Made by a program: the position numbers and the translations under genes. From Pseudomonas beijingensis (GTDB lineage Bacteria; Pseudomonadota; Gammaproteobacteria; Pseudomonadales; Pseudomonadaceae): a DNA stretch of 64,000 nucleotides. Under the pieces are notes generated by a model. It ran no database searches, was not told the DNA's origin, and saw nothing but the letters and a program-made list of their open reading frames with translations. The stretch spans positions 4,592,001 through 4,656,000 of the forward strand of contig NZ_CP117425.1 in the NCBI RefSeq assembly GCF_030687295.1. The letters are read 5' to 3'. How positions within the stretch are numbered: position 1 is the stretch's first letter; every line of letters starts with the position of its first letter. This document shows positions 19,269 through 29,167 of the stretch, one piece after another.

Positions 19269-20240
19269 TCATTGCACCACCTCCGGCCGCTCGACATCGA
19301 CCCAGACGAACTTGTGCGGATCCAGGCGCGTTTCCTGGTCGAGGCGATAGGCGACCAGCTTGCCGTAGAGCACCGCGCTGTAATCCAGGCAGGCCAGGTT
19401 CGGGCGGATCGGCGCGGGTTTGCCGCTGCGCCAATAGTGGCCGACGAACAACAGCGGCTCATCGACGCCATAGCGCAGCAGGTTGTTTTTTTCATCCGGC
19501 GACAGCGGCGTTCGGGCCACCGGCTCCGGCAAGGCGTCTGGCTGGAACACGATGTCGCCGTAGGTCTGCGGGTTGTCTTCCCAGAACTTGGTGCGGAAAA
19601 ACGAACGGGTCAGGCCATCGCCACCGGTCAGCGTCAGGCCATGGGGCAGGCGCATGTCCGTGCCACGCAGCAAACGATCGAACACCGTGCAGGCAAAACT
19701 GCCCGGTTGCGCCGAGGCCTGGAGGAAATGCTCGTCGACGCAACCGTCCGGGAACAGGCCGCGCAGCGGTTCGATCAGGCCCGCATCCCAACAGGCATGC
19801 ACCACCCGGAAATGGCCGGCGTCGACAAACAACGGCAGCTCATAGAACCATTTGAGAAAGTCATGCCAGTCACCGGGATGTTGCTCGAATTGGGTCAGGG
19901 TCTCGTTGAGCAGTCGGGCATGGCGCGGCGTGTGTTCGCGCACGTAGCGCTGGCCGCTGCCCGGCAATGCCGGTGTACTCCAGCCCAGGGCGTTGAACTC
20001 GTGGTTGCCCATGATGCACAGCGCCTGGCCGGCCACGACCATGTCGTGGACGATGTGCAGCGCCTCGCGAATCCGCGGGCCACGGTCGATGATGTCCCCC
20101 AGGAACACGGCCATGCGCGACGGATGCCGCCAGACCCCGCCCTGCTTTTGGTAACCGAGTCGGTCCAGCAGGTGTTCCAGGGTCAGGGCGCATCCGTGCA
20201 CGTCACCGATCAAATCGTAACTGCGCGCAGGATCGAGCAT
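19269..20240 (-). CDS. Metallophosphoesterase (calcineurin-like)
   Basis: A 323-residue cytoplasmic phosphoesterase with the metal-site blocks in order: DLIGDVHGC (N-terminus), [19 protein letters not shown], and late FVGHYWRSG. This is the bis(5'-nucleosyl)-tetraphosphatase/PrpE-like branch of the calcineurin superfamily; the exact substrate cannot be read from sequence. Its ATG overlaps the stop of nadK by one base, so the two are translationally coupled, an arrangement kept in Pseudomonas. It may act on nucleotides linked to NADP metabolism, but that is inference only. Confidence 0.85.
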   Translation of the reverse strand: MLDPARSYDLIGDVHGCALTLEHLLDRLGYQKQGGVWRHPSRMAVFLGDIIDRGPRIREALHIVHDMVVAGQALCIMGNHEFNALGWSTPALPGSGQRYVREHTPRHARLLNETLTQFEQHPGDWHDFLKWFYELPLFVDAGHFRVVHACWDAGLIEPLRGLFPDGCVDEHFLQASAQPGSFACTVFDRLLRGTDMRLPHGLTLTGGDGLTRSFFRTKFWEDNPQTYGDIVFQPDALPEPVARTPLSPDEKNNLLRYGVDEPLLFVGHYWRSGKPAPIRPNLACLDYSAVLYGKLVAYRLDQETRLDPHKFVWVDVERPEVVQ

Positions 20241-21130
20241 CAGTCGCCTCCACCCCCCAACCGACTGCCCCAGCCGAGCTTGGTCCGGCAGACTTCATAA
20301 TAATTGTGATCCAGCGGATGGATCAGGCGCAGCTTCTGCGCTTTTTTGCTGACGGTGATGGTGTCACCTGGCGCGCAGGTGAAATGGTTCTGGCCGTCAC
20401 AGGACACTTGCGGGTAGATCTGCATATCCTTGGACACGACGATTTTCAGCTCACTGTTGCCATCGACCACAATCGGTCGCCCAGACAAGGTATGGGGGTA
20501 CATGGGCACAATCACAATAGCGTCGAGCTTGGGATGCATGATCGGCCCGCCGGCCGACAGCGCATAGGCGGTGGAACCGGTGGGGGTGGCGACGATCAGG
20601 CCGTCGGCTTTCTGGCTGCAGACAAACTGACCGTCGATGTACAACTCGAATTCGATCATGCGCGTGGACTTGCCGGGGTGCAGCACCACGTCATTGAGGG
20701 CATCGCCCTGGCCGATGGCTTCGGCGTGACGACGGACCTCGGCTTGCAGCAGGAAACGGTTCTCCACCAGGTAGTGGCCGTCCAGCACCTCTGCGACCTT
20801 GATCTCCAGCTCGTCAGGGCGGATGTCGGTGAGGAACCCCAGGCTGCCGCGGTTGATCCCCAGCACCGGGATATTGTGCCGCGCCAGAGCCCGAGCGGCC
20901 CCCAGCAGGCTGCCGTCGCCGCCGACCACGATGACCATGTCACAGACTTCGCCGAGCATCTTGCGCGACGACGTCTGCAGGCCATGGCCCGGCAGCACTT
21001 CGGCGATGGTATCTTCGAGGATCACATGCAGGTGCCGCTCCAGGAGGAAACGTTTGAGACGGCGAACGGTGTCCAGCACCTGCGAACTGCCCAGGCGACC
21101 GATGATGCCGATATTGCGAAATTGCTCCAT
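20240..21130 (-). CDS. nadK: NAD kinase
   Basis: Phosphorylates NAD to NADP in the cytoplasm. The 296-residue length is typical. Family signatures are intact: [11 protein letters not shown] (catalytic Asp in GGDG), [44 protein letters not shown], and DGQNHF near the end. Start [15 protein letters not shown] is the normal NadK N-terminus. It heads a minus-strand run (metallophosphatase, AAA+ trio, DUF1315, DUF2797, pepN) and is divergent from DUF1853, with 105 bp between the starts for both promoters. Confidence 0.95.
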   Translation of the reverse strand: MEQFRNIGIIGRLGSSQVLDTVRRLKRFLLERHLHVILEDTIAEVLPGHGLQTSSRKMLGEVCDMVIVVGGDGSLLGAARALARHNIPVLGINRGSLGFLTDIRPDELEIKVAEVLDGHYLVENRFLLQAEVRRHAEAIGQGDALNDVVLHPGKSTRMIEFELYIDGQFVCSQKADGLIVATPTGSTAYALSAGGPIMHPKLDAIVIVPMYPHTLSGRPIVVDGNSELKIVVSKDMQIYPQVSCDGQNHFTCAPGDTITVSKKAQKLRLIHPLDHNYYEVCRTKLGWGSRLGGGGD

Positions 21131-21235
21131 GAGGCTCCTGCGAAGGTCTGCGGCGGGCGAAAAACACGATTATGGGCGAAAGCGCGCCGTAGACAAAATC
21201 CTTTAAGCCTTCAGCGCAAAGGCTATGCTCGCAAG

Positions 21236-22201
21236 ATGATCCTGTTCCCTGAATTGCTGGACCTGCCCCGACGCCTGCACCATCCCGAAGTGCGCGACCT
21301 CGCGTGGGCGATCATCGCCCCGCCGATGCTCATCGACACGCCCTGGCCCCAGCGCCACCCCCTGGCCGGCAGTGATTGGGTACAGGAGCCTGGGCAACTG
21401 GAACACTGGCTGCGGCAACTGGACCGCGACAGCTACCCATTGCTGCACTGCCTGTCCCAAGGACGAACGCGACGCCTGGGCCTGTATTACGAAAGGCTGT
21501 GGCAGTTTGCCGCGCAGCACGCCCCGGGCATCGAATTGATCGCCGCGAACCTGCCGATCCGACGCGAAGGCCATACCCTGGGCGAACTGGACCTGTTGCT
21601 GCGCGATCGCGACGGCATCCACCACCTGGAACTGGCCATCAAGTTGTACCTCGGGCCCCAGCACGGAAACGGGTTGGACGCCGCGCAATGGCTGGGCCCG
21701 GGTTGCCATGACCGGCTCGACCGCAAGCTGGCGCATCTGCGCGAGCACCAACTGCCGATCTCGGCCCGCCCTGAAAGCCGCGAGGCCCTGGCGGCACTGG
21801 GGATCGAGCCCTCGGGCCTCGAACTGTTTCGCTCCGAACTCTGGCTGGGCGGGTACTTGCTGTACCCCTGGCCGGGCCAGGCCGCCCCCCCGGCCGGTGC
21901 CCACCCCAGGCATTTGCGCGGTCGCTGGTTGCATCAACGGGACTGGCCGGGGTTCATCACCCAACGTCCGCCGGGCCGCTGGCAACCCCTGCCCCGCGCC
22001 GCCTGGCTGGCCCCGGCGCATTATCCAGCCGAGCAGACCTGGAGCACCGCGCAACTAGACGCCTGGCGAATGGCCCTGGACCCCATGGCGCCGGCACAGT
22101 TGATGGTGCGCCTGAGCGAAAATGCCGAGGGCGAATGGGAAGAAGCCGAGCGGGTGTTCCTGGTGGCGGATCTTTGGCCGAATGTGCCGGGTAATGGCTG
22201 A
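21236..22201 (+). CDS. DUF1853 family protein
   Basis: A 321-residue protein starting [26 protein letters not shown] at ATG 21236. The open frame extends upstream antisense to nadK, but that part is not coding. Features: a cluster around [13 protein letters not shown], then [25 protein letters not shown]. The D...E-x-K arrangement in [19 protein letters not shown] resembles a PD-(D/E)XK nuclease core, so a nuclease-like fold is possible; I have not proved it. Function unknown. Divergent from nadK and followed by a REP pair. Confidence 0.8.
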   Translation: MILFPELLDLPRRLHHPEVRDLAWAIIAPPMLIDTPWPQRHPLAGSDWVQEPGQLEHWLRQLDRDSYPLLHCLSQGRTRRLGLYYERLWQFAAQHAPGIELIAANLPIRREGHTLGELDLLLRDRDGIHHLELAIKLYLGPQHGNGLDAAQWLGPGCHDRLDRKLAHLREHQLPISARPESREALAALGIEPSGLELFRSELWLGGYLLYPWPGQAAPPAGAHPRHLRGRWLHQRDWPGFITQRPPGRWQPLPRAAWLAPAHYPAEQTWSTAQLDAWRMALDPMAPAQLMVRLSENAEGEWEEAERVFLVADLWPNVPGNG

Positions 22202-22224
22202 GCCTTGTGCTGGCTGCCAGGGCC

Positions 22225-22320
22225 TCATCGCGAGCAAGCTCGCTCCCACAGTGGATTTGTGTTGCTTGCAGCATTGATGATCTGCACATAACCCTGTGGG
22301 AGCGAGCTTGCTCGCGATGA
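22225..22320. repeat. REP pair between DUF1853 and arsB
   Basis: CATCGCGAGCAAGCTCGCTC near 22226-22245 and GTGGGAGCGAGCTTGCTCGC near 22296-22315 form an inverted pair filling the gap between the convergent genes. Confidence 0.85.
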
Positions 22321-22332
22321 AGCCAACTCGGT

Positions 22333-23616
22333 CTAGAAGGACAACCGCAAAGCCAGCGCCGCCAACGTCACCAGCAACACCGGCACCGTCAGCACGATCC
22401 CGACCTTGAAGTAGTACCCCCAGCCGATCTGGATGTTCTTGCGCGCCAGCACATGCAACCACAGCAAGGTCGCCAGGCTGCCAATCGGGGTGATTTTCGG
22501 GCCCAGGTCGCTGCCGATGACGTTGGCGTAGATCATCGCCTCCTTCACCACTCCGGTAGCCTGGCTGGCGTCGATGGACAAGGCGCCGATCAGCACCGTT
22601 GGCAAATTGTTCATGACCGACGAGAGCAGCGCCGTCAGCACACCGGTGCCCATGGCCGCACCCCACACGCCATATTCGGCGAAACCGTCGAGCCACTGGG
22701 CCAGGTAACCGGTCAGCCCGGCGTTGCGCAAGCCATAGACCACCAAGTACATACCGAGGGAGAAAATCACGATCTGCCAGGGCGCTTCCTTCATCGCCTT
22801 GCGGGTGGAAATCTTGTGACCATAGGCCGCAACAGCCAACAGCAACGCAGCACACACCGCCGAAATCGCACTGATGGGAATCCCCAGCGGCTCCAGGGCA
22901 AAGCAGCCCAGCAGCAGGATCACCAGCACCACCCAACCGGCATAAAACGTTGCCTTGTCGTGGATCGCCGTCGCCGGGTCATCCAGTTGATCGGGGTCAT
23001 AGTCCCGCGGGATGTCGCGACGAAAGAACCACAGCAAGATCGCCAGGCTGGCCGCCACGCTGACCAGGTTCACCGGCACCATGACCGCCGCATAGCGGTT
23101 GAAACCAATGCCGAAGAAGTCCGCCGAGACGATGTTCACCAAGTTCGACACCACCAGCGGCAAGCTCGCGGTGTCGGCAATGAAGCCGGCCCCCATCACG
23201 AACGCAAGGGTCGCCGCCGGGGAAAACCGCAACGCCAGCAGCATCGAAATCACGATGGGGGTCAGGATCAACGCCGCCCCGTCATTGGCAAACAACGCCG
23301 ACACCAGCGCCCCCAGCAGCACCATGAACGCAAACAGCTTGCGTCCGCTGCCCTTGCCCCAACGGGCCACATGCAGGGCCGCCCAGGCGAAGAACCCCGC
23401 CTCGTCCAACAGCAGGCTGATGATGATCAGCGCGACAAATGTACCGGTGGCGTTCCAGATGATCTGCCAGACCAGCGCAATGTCACCGACCTGCACCACC
23501 CCGCTCAACAAAGCCAGCAGCGCGCCCAGCGTCGCACTCCAGCCAACGCCCAACCCCTTGGGCTGCCAGATCACCAACGTAATGGTCAGCAGGAAAATCA
23601 ACGACGCGATCAACAT
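22333..23616 (-). CDS. arsB: ArsB arsenite efflux permease
   Basis: A 427-residue inner-membrane antiporter with about 12 TM helices that exports arsenite/antimonite. It follows the E. coli ArsB sequence closely by eye: [17 protein letters not shown] at the N-terminus, [55 protein letters not shown] and [21 protein letters not shown] 23616 ([10 protein letters not shown]) is chosen over a TTG six bases earlier; AAGG lies nine bases upstream. Unusually, no arsR, arsC or arsH neighbour is present; the next gene upstream is an FMN reductase beyond a REP pair. Confidence 0.92.
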   Translation of the reverse strand: MLIASLIFLLTITLVIWQPKGLGVGWSATLGALLALLSGVVQVGDIALVWQIIWNATGTFVALIIISLLLDEAGFFAWAALHVARWGKGSGRKLFAFMVLLGALVSALFANDGAALILTPIVISMLLALRFSPAATLAFVMGAGFIADTASLPLVVSNLVNIVSADFFGIGFNRYAAVMVPVNLVSVAASLAILLWFFRRDIPRDYDPDQLDDPATAIHDKATFYAGWVVLVILLLGCFALEPLGIPISAISAVCAALLLAVAAYGHKISTRKAMKEAPWQIVIFSLGMYLVVYGLRNAGLTGYLAQWLDGFAEYGVWGAAMGTGVLTALLSSVMNNLPTVLIGALSIDASQATGVVKEAMIYANVIGSDLGPKITPIGSLATLLWLHVLARKNIQIGWGYYFKVGIVLTVPVLLVTLAALALRLSF

Positions 23617-23966
23617 GCGCAACAGCCTTGAAAAGATTGAAAAGAGGAAATCAGCAGCAACGTGTGAGCGGAAAATCAGCCATGGCGTTCAACCTGAAGG
23701 CATCGACGCGATCGCGGATTCGCACATGACGAAGGACGGCTGGTGGAGCGAAGGGGCGAATATAGGGAAGTTTCGAATATCCAGTAAAGCGCGGATTGAA
23801 TGGCCGATGCAGATGCATGTGTGGCGAGGGGATTTATCCCCGCTGGGCTGCGAAGCAGCCCCAAACCCAACACCTGGAGTGTCAGACAATTTGAATGGGG
23901 GCGCTTCGCCCCAGCGGGGATAAATCCCCTCGCCACAAATGCTTAGTTTGAAGTTCCAGAGGGCCT
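23617..23966. other. 350-bp gene-free gap upstream of arsB, holding a REP pair
   Basis: It contains a TGTGGCGAGGGGATTTATC-type inverted pair (23821-23937; GCTGCGAAGCAGC between arms) and otherwise AT-balanced sequence without a coding frame. The arsB promoter should be in about 23,620-23,760. No ArsR-type operator was recognised. Confidence 0.6.
23821..23937. repeat. REP pair, GTGGCGAGGGGATTTATC type
   Basis: GTGGCGAGGGGATTTATCCC (23821-23840) is mirrored by GGGATAAATCCCCTCGCCAC ending near 23936. The internal arms GCTGCGAAGCAGC and GGCGCTTCGCC make further hairpins. This is a different REP class from GTGGGAGCGAGC. Confidence 0.85.
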
Positions 23967-24524
23967 TCAGGCCTTCTTGTGCTGCTCAACCCACTTGCCA
24001 TAGGCGTCGATGAATTTCTGCAGGAACGGCCGTACCGACTCCGACAGGTTGCCCGCCTCGTCAAACGCCGTCGCGGCGCCGCTCAGGTAGGCTTCTGGCT
24101 GCTGCATGCAGGGAACGTCAAGGAACACTAGCGATTGGCGCAGATGATGATTGGCACCGAACCCACCAATGGCGCCCGGCGAAGCACTGATCACCGCACC
24201 CGGTTTGCCGCTCAGGCAACTCTGGCCGTAGGGACGCGAGCCCACATCAATGGCATTTTTCAACGGTGCCGGCACCGAACGGTTGTACTCCGGCGTGACG
24301 AACAACAAGGCGTCGGCCGCGCCCACCTGCTGACGGAAAGTACTGTAGGCTGCCGGAGGGGAAACATCGATGTCTTCGTTGTAGAGCGGCAACTCGCCGA
24401 TCTCGATGATATCCAGCTTGAGGTTGGCGGGCGCCAGGTCCTCCAGTGCCAGCGCGACCTTGCGGTTGATCGATGCCTTGCGCAGGCTGCCCACCAAAAC
24501 GGCCACTTTGTAGACATTACTCAT
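23967..24524 (-). CDS. NADPH-dependent FMN reductase (ChrR-like)
   Basis: A 185-residue flavodoxin-fold oxidoreductase starting MSNVYKVAVLVGSLRKASIN. The FMN phosphate-binding loop is GSLRKASINRK; further family blocks are LPLYNEDID, FVTPEYNRSVPAPLKNAIDVGSR and GKPGAVISASPGAIGG. Members reduce quinones, chromate and azo dyes using NAD(P)H; the physiological substrate here is not readable. Cytoplasmic, single-gene unit with its own 5' region. It lies upstream of arsB on the same strand but 350 bp away across a REP pair, so co-transcription is unlikely. It lacks the ArsH N-terminal extension, so it is not arsH. Confidence 0.88.
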   Translation of the reverse strand: MSNVYKVAVLVGSLRKASINRKVALALEDLAPANLKLDIIEIGELPLYNEDIDVSPPAAYSTFRQQVGAADALLFVTPEYNRSVPAPLKNAIDVGSRPYGQSCLSGKPGAVISASPGAIGGFGANHHLRQSLVFLDVPCMQQPEAYLSGAATAFDEAGNLSESVRPFLQKFIDAYGKWVEQHKKA

Positions 24525-24709
24525 GAGAGGCTTCTCGACTGTCGGCTCAAAGGAGCCTGTAGTTATAGATGATCGGGGTGACAATTGGACCAGCGGAGCG
24601 ACAAAAATCGGCCGGCTGGACTATTTTTTTCATGTAGGAAAACTTACCGCGCTTGACCAAGGTCTACAGAACCGCAAATCGAGTGATTTATTTCCAGAGG
24701 TTCTAAGCA

Positions 24710-24973
24710 ATGGCAGCAGTACTTGTCGGACAATTTCATGCGCGGGACGCCGAAGGTCGCGTCTATTCGGTGCATGAGTTCCAGGAATCGACCCCGTCGC
24801 CCGACGGAAACGGCAAGGAGCCTGTCACTACCTATAAATTGGCTATCGGTGATCGAGTCAGCAAACTCGACGACGACAAATTTATTCTGGTGCAATCTCA
24901 AATCGAATTGACGCGCGAACCGGAAACGCCACTGCCAACTCAGACGCCCACTGAAACGCAAATAGCTTCATAA
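24710..24973 (+). CDS. Small hypothetical protein (87 aa)
   Basis: ATG 24710 with AGAGG about nine bases upstream; product MAAVLVGQFHARDAEGRVYSV..., hydrophilic, no signal peptide or TM. The core (residues about 1-65: beta-rich, VYSVHEFQ, TYKLAIGDRVSKLDDDKFILV) is well formed. The C-terminal 20 residues are a Pro/Thr/Glu tail. Coding potential is supported by a clean start and by GC-rich third positions. I do not recognise the family; similar small proteins are common hypotheticals in Pseudomonas. Confidence 0.65.
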   Translation: MAAVLVGQFHARDAEGRVYSVHEFQESTPSPDGNGKEPVTTYKLAIGDRVSKLDDDKFILVQSQIELTREPETPLPTQTPTETQIAS

Positions 24974-25059
24974 CCGTTGGTTATGAGCAGAAGTCATGCC
25001 CGGACTTGGGTTAGGATTCAGCCACTCAATGGCTCACCCGCCGAACATGGACTTCTTGC

Positions 25060-25953
25060 ATGCGTTTACGCCACATCGAAGTGATTCAGGCGCTGCTGCA
25101 GACCGGCCACCTCGGCACGGCGGCCGAATGGCTGCAACTGCCGGTGGCGGAGGTCGAGGCGATCCTGCGCGATGCCGAGGCCCAGTTGGGCTTCATGCTG
25201 TTTGCCAGCGTGCGCGGGCGCTTGCAGGCCACCCGGGAAACCCTTGAATTGCGCGACGGCATCACGCGGGTGTACGACACCCTTGAACCGGTACAGCGCC
25301 TGGCCAGCAGCCTGAAACATCATCAGGCAACGCCCTTGCGCATTATCTGCACTCCACCGCTGGCCCAGCAGTTGCTACCCCAGAGCATCGCCGCCTTGCG
25401 TCGGCGCCATCCGGATGTGCCGTGCACCCTGCTCAGTCGACCGACCCGGGACATCGTCCACAGCCTACTGTTGCGCGAAAGCGACCTGGGCCTGAGCCTG
25501 CACGACCCCGAACACCCCGACATCCATTGCCAGATGATCGCCCAAGGCAAACTGCAATTGCTCGCGCCCCACGGCTGGCTGCAACCCCGGCAAAAATACA
25601 TTTCGCTTCAGGACCTGGCGGGCCAGCCGTTGGTGGGTCTGGATGGCCATGACCCGCTGAGCCCTGCGTTCGAGCATAAACTGGCGGCGCTGCGTCCCGC
25701 ACCCATGATCCAGATCCGCGTTCAGACCCACCAGATGATGCGCGCCATGGTCGAGGCCGGCGAAGGCCTTGCCATTGTCGACCCTTTCACCGCCTCGGGC
25801 GCCAAGGGCGGGGGCCTGGACGTCTGCCCGGTATCGCCCGCCATCGCGATTGGCCTCTATGCCTTGAGCCTCAACGGCGCGCCCTCCTCGCCCGCCCTTC
25901 AATCGCTGCTGGAACGGGTTACGGAACAAGCCGAGGCGTTGCTGAGCCACTGA
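25060..25953 (+). CDS. LysR-family transcriptional regulator
   Basis: A 297-residue regulator. The N-terminal winged HTH is MRLRHIEVIQALLQTGHLGTAAEWLQLP (residues 1-60); the effector-binding domain follows (about 90-290) with LRIICTPPLAQQLLP and the typical LLLRESDLGLSLHDPEH and EAGEGLAIVDPF segments. The HTH is atypical: 'GTAAEWLQLPVAEVEAILRDAEAQLG' replaces the usual 'AA..L..SQPA.S..I..LE', though the architecture is clear. No divergent target gene is adjacent; its 3' end overlaps the convergent acetyltransferase gene by 35 bp, so its regulon cannot be guessed from position. Confidence 0.9.
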   Translation: MRLRHIEVIQALLQTGHLGTAAEWLQLPVAEVEAILRDAEAQLGFMLFASVRGRLQATRETLELRDGITRVYDTLEPVQRLASSLKHHQATPLRIICTPPLAQQLLPQSIAALRRRHPDVPCTLLSRPTRDIVHSLLLRESDLGLSLHDPEHPDIHCQMIAQGKLQLLAPHGWLQPRQKYISLQDLAGQPLVGLDGHDPLSPAFEHKLAALRPAPMIQIRVQTHQMMRAMVEAGEGLAIVDPFTASGAKGGGLDVCPVSPAIAIGLYALSLNGAPSSPALQSLLERVTEQAEALLSH

Positions 25954-26533
25954 TCGACATACCGAGCGGGTCGTCGAACAGCCGGTACCAGAACAGCGCG
26001 ACTTCGGCGGTATGCCGGTCAATGCCGCGATAGCGCAGGTGATCGATACCGCCGAGCACGTAACCACAACGCTCGTAGAGCCGGCAGGCGCCCAGATTGT
26101 TGTTCTGGGTCTCAAGCATGATGCCCGGCAGCTTTTTCTTGCGGCTCCAGAACTGGGCGACATCGAGCAACGCCTTGGCCACCCCGTGGCGACGGGCCGG
26201 GGCGTGCACCGCCAACTCGTCGATGTGGGCATAGCCGTTCCAGTTGGTACTGACCACCAGATGCCCTACGGGCTGGTCATCGAGATAGGCCATGAAGATC
26301 TCGCTGTCCGGAGCATCGCGAAAGCTGCTGAACTCCTCGGGGTCGATGCCATAGCACTTGCGATAGGGAACAATGGGCGTCACCGGCCACTGGCTGACGG
26401 GACGGCCGATCTGCGCCGTCGCGTAGTCGCTGACTTCAAAACTGAAATCACTGCCCCAGATATAGGCGGCAAAGCCATCATCGACGATGCGCACCGACAG
26501 TCCGGGGTACTTGGGATTCATGACCGGTTGCAT
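25919..26533 (-). CDS. GNAT-family N-acetyltransferase
   Basis: A 204-residue protein; MQPVMNPKYPG (26533) is the preferred start, with in-frame ATGs six codons upstream and four downstream as alternatives. The GNAT acetyl-CoA site is in the middle: IDELAVHAPARRHGVAKALLDVA (residues about 110-132, R/Q-x-x-G-x-A form), followed by IMLETQNNNLGACRLYERCGYVLGG, the classical motif B. An N-terminal segment with YIWGSDFSFEVSDYA may bind the acceptor, which is unknown. Convergent and 35-bp overlapping with the LysR gene. Confidence 0.85.
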   Translation of the reverse strand: MQPVMNPKYPGLSVRIVDDGFAAYIWGSDFSFEVSDYATAQIGRPVSQWPVTPIVPYRKCYGIDPEEFSSFRDAPDSEIFMAYLDDQPVGHLVVSTNWNGYAHIDELAVHAPARRHGVAKALLDVAQFWSRKKKLPGIMLETQNNNLGACRLYERCGYVLGGIDHLRYRGIDRHTAEVALFWYRLFDDPLGMSISGSATPRLVP

Positions 26534-26695
26534 ACTGGGGAAGGTCCTCATTCCTTGAAGCAACCAACGGCGTGGTGCCATCCATTGCCCTTGTCTTTCA
26601 AATCTTCACACATCAAGCGGGATCCGTAGCCTGCCCGTTACCTCAGGTTAGAAGGTCGTGGCGATTGTGGCGAGAAATGAACGATGGATAACTCT

Positions 26696-26783
26696 GTGGG
26701 AGCGAGCTTGCTCGCGATGGCGGCGGCACATTTGATCATGATGCAAGCTGAACCACCGCTATCGCGAGCAAGCTCGCTCCCAC
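26696..26783. repeat. REP pair upstream region of GNAT/downstream of dnaQ
   Basis: GTGGGAGCGAGCTTGCTCGC near 26696-26715 pairs with ATCGCGAGCAAGCTCGCTCC near 26761-26780. It ends 11 bp from the dnaQ stop. Confidence 0.85.
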
Positions 26784-26793
26784 AAGGAAGGGT

Positions 26794-27558
26794 TCATCCG
26801 TGCGAAGCGGCCTGCGACTCGGCCAGTTGTGTCCACAATGCCGGAGCACCCGCGGACTTGGCGATGGCTTCCAGACGCGCGGCATGTTCGGCCAGGTCGC
26901 TTTCGCTGGCGCGGATGATCCGCGAGGGCTGGCGGTCGACGGGCAAACGGCGGATTTCCGTGGCCTGGTTGCCGGAGCCTTCGCCGGTACCGTTGCCGTC
27001 CGAGGCGTTGCCGGCCAGGGACAGGCTGGTCTGGCCGCCGGTCATGGTCAGGTAGACGTCGGCCAGGATCTCGGAGTCGAGCAAGGCGCCGTGCAGTTCA
27101 CGGCCGGAGTTGTCGACGCCGTAGCGCTTGCACAAGGCGTCGAGGCTATTGCGCTGCCCCGGATGCCGTTCCCGGGCCATCATCAGGGTGTCGAGGATGG
27201 TGCAATGCTGGGTGATGTCGGCCCGGTCGTGTTGCCCCATCAACGCGAATTCGTTGTTGATGAACCCCACGTCGAACGCCGCGTTGTGGATGATCAACTG
27301 CGCGCCTTGGATGAATTCGAAGAACTCATCGGCCACTTCGGCAAAACGCGGCTTGCCCACCAGGAATTCGTTGGTAATGCCGTGGACGCCGATAGCGCCC
27401 TCGTCACTTTCGCGGTCCGGTTGCAGGTAAACGTGGAAATGGCGACCGGTCAGGCGCCGGCCGATCAGCTCGACACAACCGATTTCAATAATCCGGTGAC
27501 CATCGGTCACCGGCATGCCGGTGGTTTCGGTATCCAGTACTACAGATCTGTTGGCCAT
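26794..27558 (-). CDS. dnaQ: DNA polymerase III epsilon subunit (proofreading exonuclease)
   Basis: The 3'-5' proofreading exonuclease of the replicative polymerase, cytoplasmic, 254 residues. DEDDh motifs are complete: VLDTETTGM (D9, E11), HNAAFDVGFINNEF, and HGALLDSEILADVY. The C-terminal part holds the clamp-binding/alpha-binding tail; a Gly/Ser-rich linker (GNASDGNGTGEGSGNQ) separates the two, as usual. It sits downstream of rnhA on the same strand, with a REP pair in the 243-bp gap, rather than divergent as in E. coli. Confidence 0.95.
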   Translation of the reverse strand: MANRSVVLDTETTGMPVTDGHRIIEIGCVELIGRRLTGRHFHVYLQPDRESDEGAIGVHGITNEFLVGKPRFAEVADEFFEFIQGAQLIIHNAAFDVGFINNEFALMGQHDRADITQHCTILDTLMMARERHPGQRNSLDALCKRYGVDNSGRELHGALLDSEILADVYLTMTGGQTSLSLAGNASDGNGTGEGSGNQATEIRRLPVDRQPSRIIRASESDLAEHAARLEAIAKSAGAPALWTQLAESQAASHG

Positions 27559-27614
27559 CAGTGTTCAGCTCTCAACGGGCAGTCTTGCAAAAGCGCGGAT
27601 CTTAACACGCTCTT

Positions 27615-27785
27615 GTGGCAAGGGGATTTACCTGGGAGCCAGGCGCGTGGAAGCAAGTGATGAGCGAGAGCAAACACTGTGGGAGCAAAGCTTGCTCGCG
27701 ATGAAGATCATGCGGTCTTTCAGGAAAACCGGGGCGCCTGTGTCGCGAGCAAGCTTTGCTCCCACATAAGCGCCTCGCCACAGGA
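27615..27785. repeat. Nested REP elements between rnhA and dnaQ
   Basis: An inner inverted pair (GTGGGAGCAAAGCTTGCTCG at 27679-27698 and its mirror ending 27764) lies inside an outer pair of the other class (TGTGGCAAGGGGATTTA near 27614 and CGCCTCGCCACA near 27771). Confidence 0.75.
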
Positions 27786-27801
27786 GGTACATCCGGCTGA
27801 A

Positions 27802-28254
27802 TCAAGCCTGCTTGTAGCCCCGCACCTCATCCACCCCACGATTGGCCAACTGGTCGGCCCGTTCGTTGCCATGGTGGCCGATGTGGCCGCGCACCCATTT
27901 CCAGGTGACGTTGTGGCGATTGACCTGCTCATCCAGCAGCATCCACAGGTCGGCGTTTTTCACCGGTTCCTTCGCCGCCGTCTTCCAGCCGCGCTTCTTC
28001 CAGTTGGCCATCCACTCGTTGATGCCTTTCATCACGTACTGCGAGTCGGTCACCAGCAGCACATCGCAAGACCGCTTGAGCTCTTCCAGGCCACGGATGG
28101 CCCCCATCAGCTCCATGCGATTGTTGGTGGTATTGGCTTCGCCGCCCCAGAGTTCCTTCTCCACGCCCTTGCACACCAGCAACGCGCCCCAGCCACCCGG
28201 GCCGGGGTTGCCCTTGCAGGCGCCATCAGTGAAGAGTTCTACGCTATCGCTCAT
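27802..28254 (-). CDS. rnhA: Ribonuclease HI
   Basis: Cleaves RNA in RNA-DNA hybrids; cytoplasmic, 150 residues, normal length. Catalytic residues are present: D10 in [13 protein letters not shown]48 in [11 protein letters not shown]70 in [11 protein letters not shown], and the D of [12 protein letters not shown]. The basic handle region [16 protein letters not shown] is intact. It lies between the methyltransferase and dnaQ on the same strand. Confidence 0.96.
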   Translation of the reverse strand: MSDSVELFTDGACKGNPGPGGWGALLVCKGVEKELWGGEANTTNNRMELMGAIRGLEELKRSCDVLLVTDSQYVMKGINEWMANWKKRGWKTAAKEPVKNADLWMLLDEQVNRHNVTWKWVRGHIGHHGNERADQLANRGVDEVRGYKQA

Positions 28255-28267
28255 GCCAATCTATCCA

Positions 28268-28300
28268 GAAAAAATGCAAAGGCCCGCCCATCGGGCCCGA
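28268..28300 (-). terminator. Probable intrinsic terminator of the methyltransferase gene
   Basis: Read on the minus strand: GGCCCG, loop ATGGG, CGGGCC, then TTTGCATTTTTT. It lies 44 bp past the methyltransferase stop and just upstream of the rnhA start. Confidence 0.6.
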
Positions 28301-28343
28301 CAACATCCACAGCCCAATGCCGACAAGAACCCTCAGAAAAAGG

Positions 28344-29102
28344 TTACGGCTCGATGTGACGGCGATTGACCTTGGCCATCGGCAAGGGAATCAGCTTGCC
28401 CATCGGCTCGCGTCGCGCCTGTCGCACTGGGCGCAGCCCGACCGCGATCTTGCGCGCCACCAGCAGGTAGAAACCACCGCCGGACAGCTGCCAGTCGCCG
28501 GCCTTGCGCTCCCAGCCGGCCAGGCGAGCCTGCCACTTGGGTGACGCAAGCGGCGGACGATAGCACCCGAAGCGGCGTTTCTCCAGCGCGAAGCCCAGCA
28601 GGTTGAGCCAGTCGCCAACCCTCGATGCCGAGATGCAGCGGGCCTGTCGCAGGGCGTCGTGGGCAAACACATGCCGTAATCCCCAGGTGCTCCAGGGGTT
28701 GATCCCGATGATCAACAGATGCCCGCCGGGGCGCACGCTGCTGGCGGCTTCGCGCAACAAACCGTGGGGCGACAGGCAGAAATCCAGGCCGTGCTGCATG
28801 ACCACCACGTCGGCGGCATGCTCGCTCAGCGGCCAGGCCTGCTCCTCGCAGACGATTTCCACCCCAGGCAACGGCGCGCCCAGGCGTACGTTGCGCTGGA
28901 CCTGCGGCGCCGACGGCGGCGTTTGCGCCGAAGGCCCGTAGTGCACCAGGTAACCGCCAAAGAACCGGCCCAACTCGTCTTCGAGCATGCGCCGTTCTTC
29001 TTCCAGCAAAAATTGCCCGACAGGGCCGGACAGCCATTCACGGGCGGCGCTGATCAACGCCAGCCAGTCAGGATCAGCCTGAGCGAACGCTTCATCGGTC
29101 AT
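28344..29102 (-). CDS. Class I SAM-dependent methyltransferase
   Basis: A 252-residue protein from [16 protein letters not shown] (29102). The typical motif I (E-x-G-x-G) is degenerate. Motif IV-like [48 protein letters not shown] shows the post-I region of the Methyltransf_11 fold, and the acceptor is unknown. The gene position rnhA-methyltransferase-gloB (divergent) is conserved in Pseudomonas. No TM or signal. Divergent from gloB with 65 bp between starts, so the two promoters overlap. Confidence 0.85.
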   Translation of the reverse strand: MTDEAFAQADPDWLALISAAREWLSGPVGQFLLEEERRMLEDELGRFFGGYLVHYGPSAQTPPSAPQVQRNVRLGAPLPGVEIVCEEQAWPLSEHAADVVVMQHGLDFCLSPHGLLREAASSVRPGGHLLIIGINPWSTWGLRHVFAHDALRQARCISASRVGDWLNLLGFALEKRRFGCYRPPLASPKWQARLAGWERKAGDWQLSGGGFYLLVARKIAVGLRPVRQARREPMGKLIPLPMAKVNRRHIEP

Positions 29103-29167
29103 TGCATTCTCCAACGCGTCAGGAAGTTCTAAGATGCGCCTTTGTTTTCCGCTTGGCGAATTCCGCG

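Noticed and set aside
20306..21235. 310-codon in-frame extension upstream of DUF1853
   Set aside because: Lies antisense to nadK and has no start context; family start is ATG 21236.
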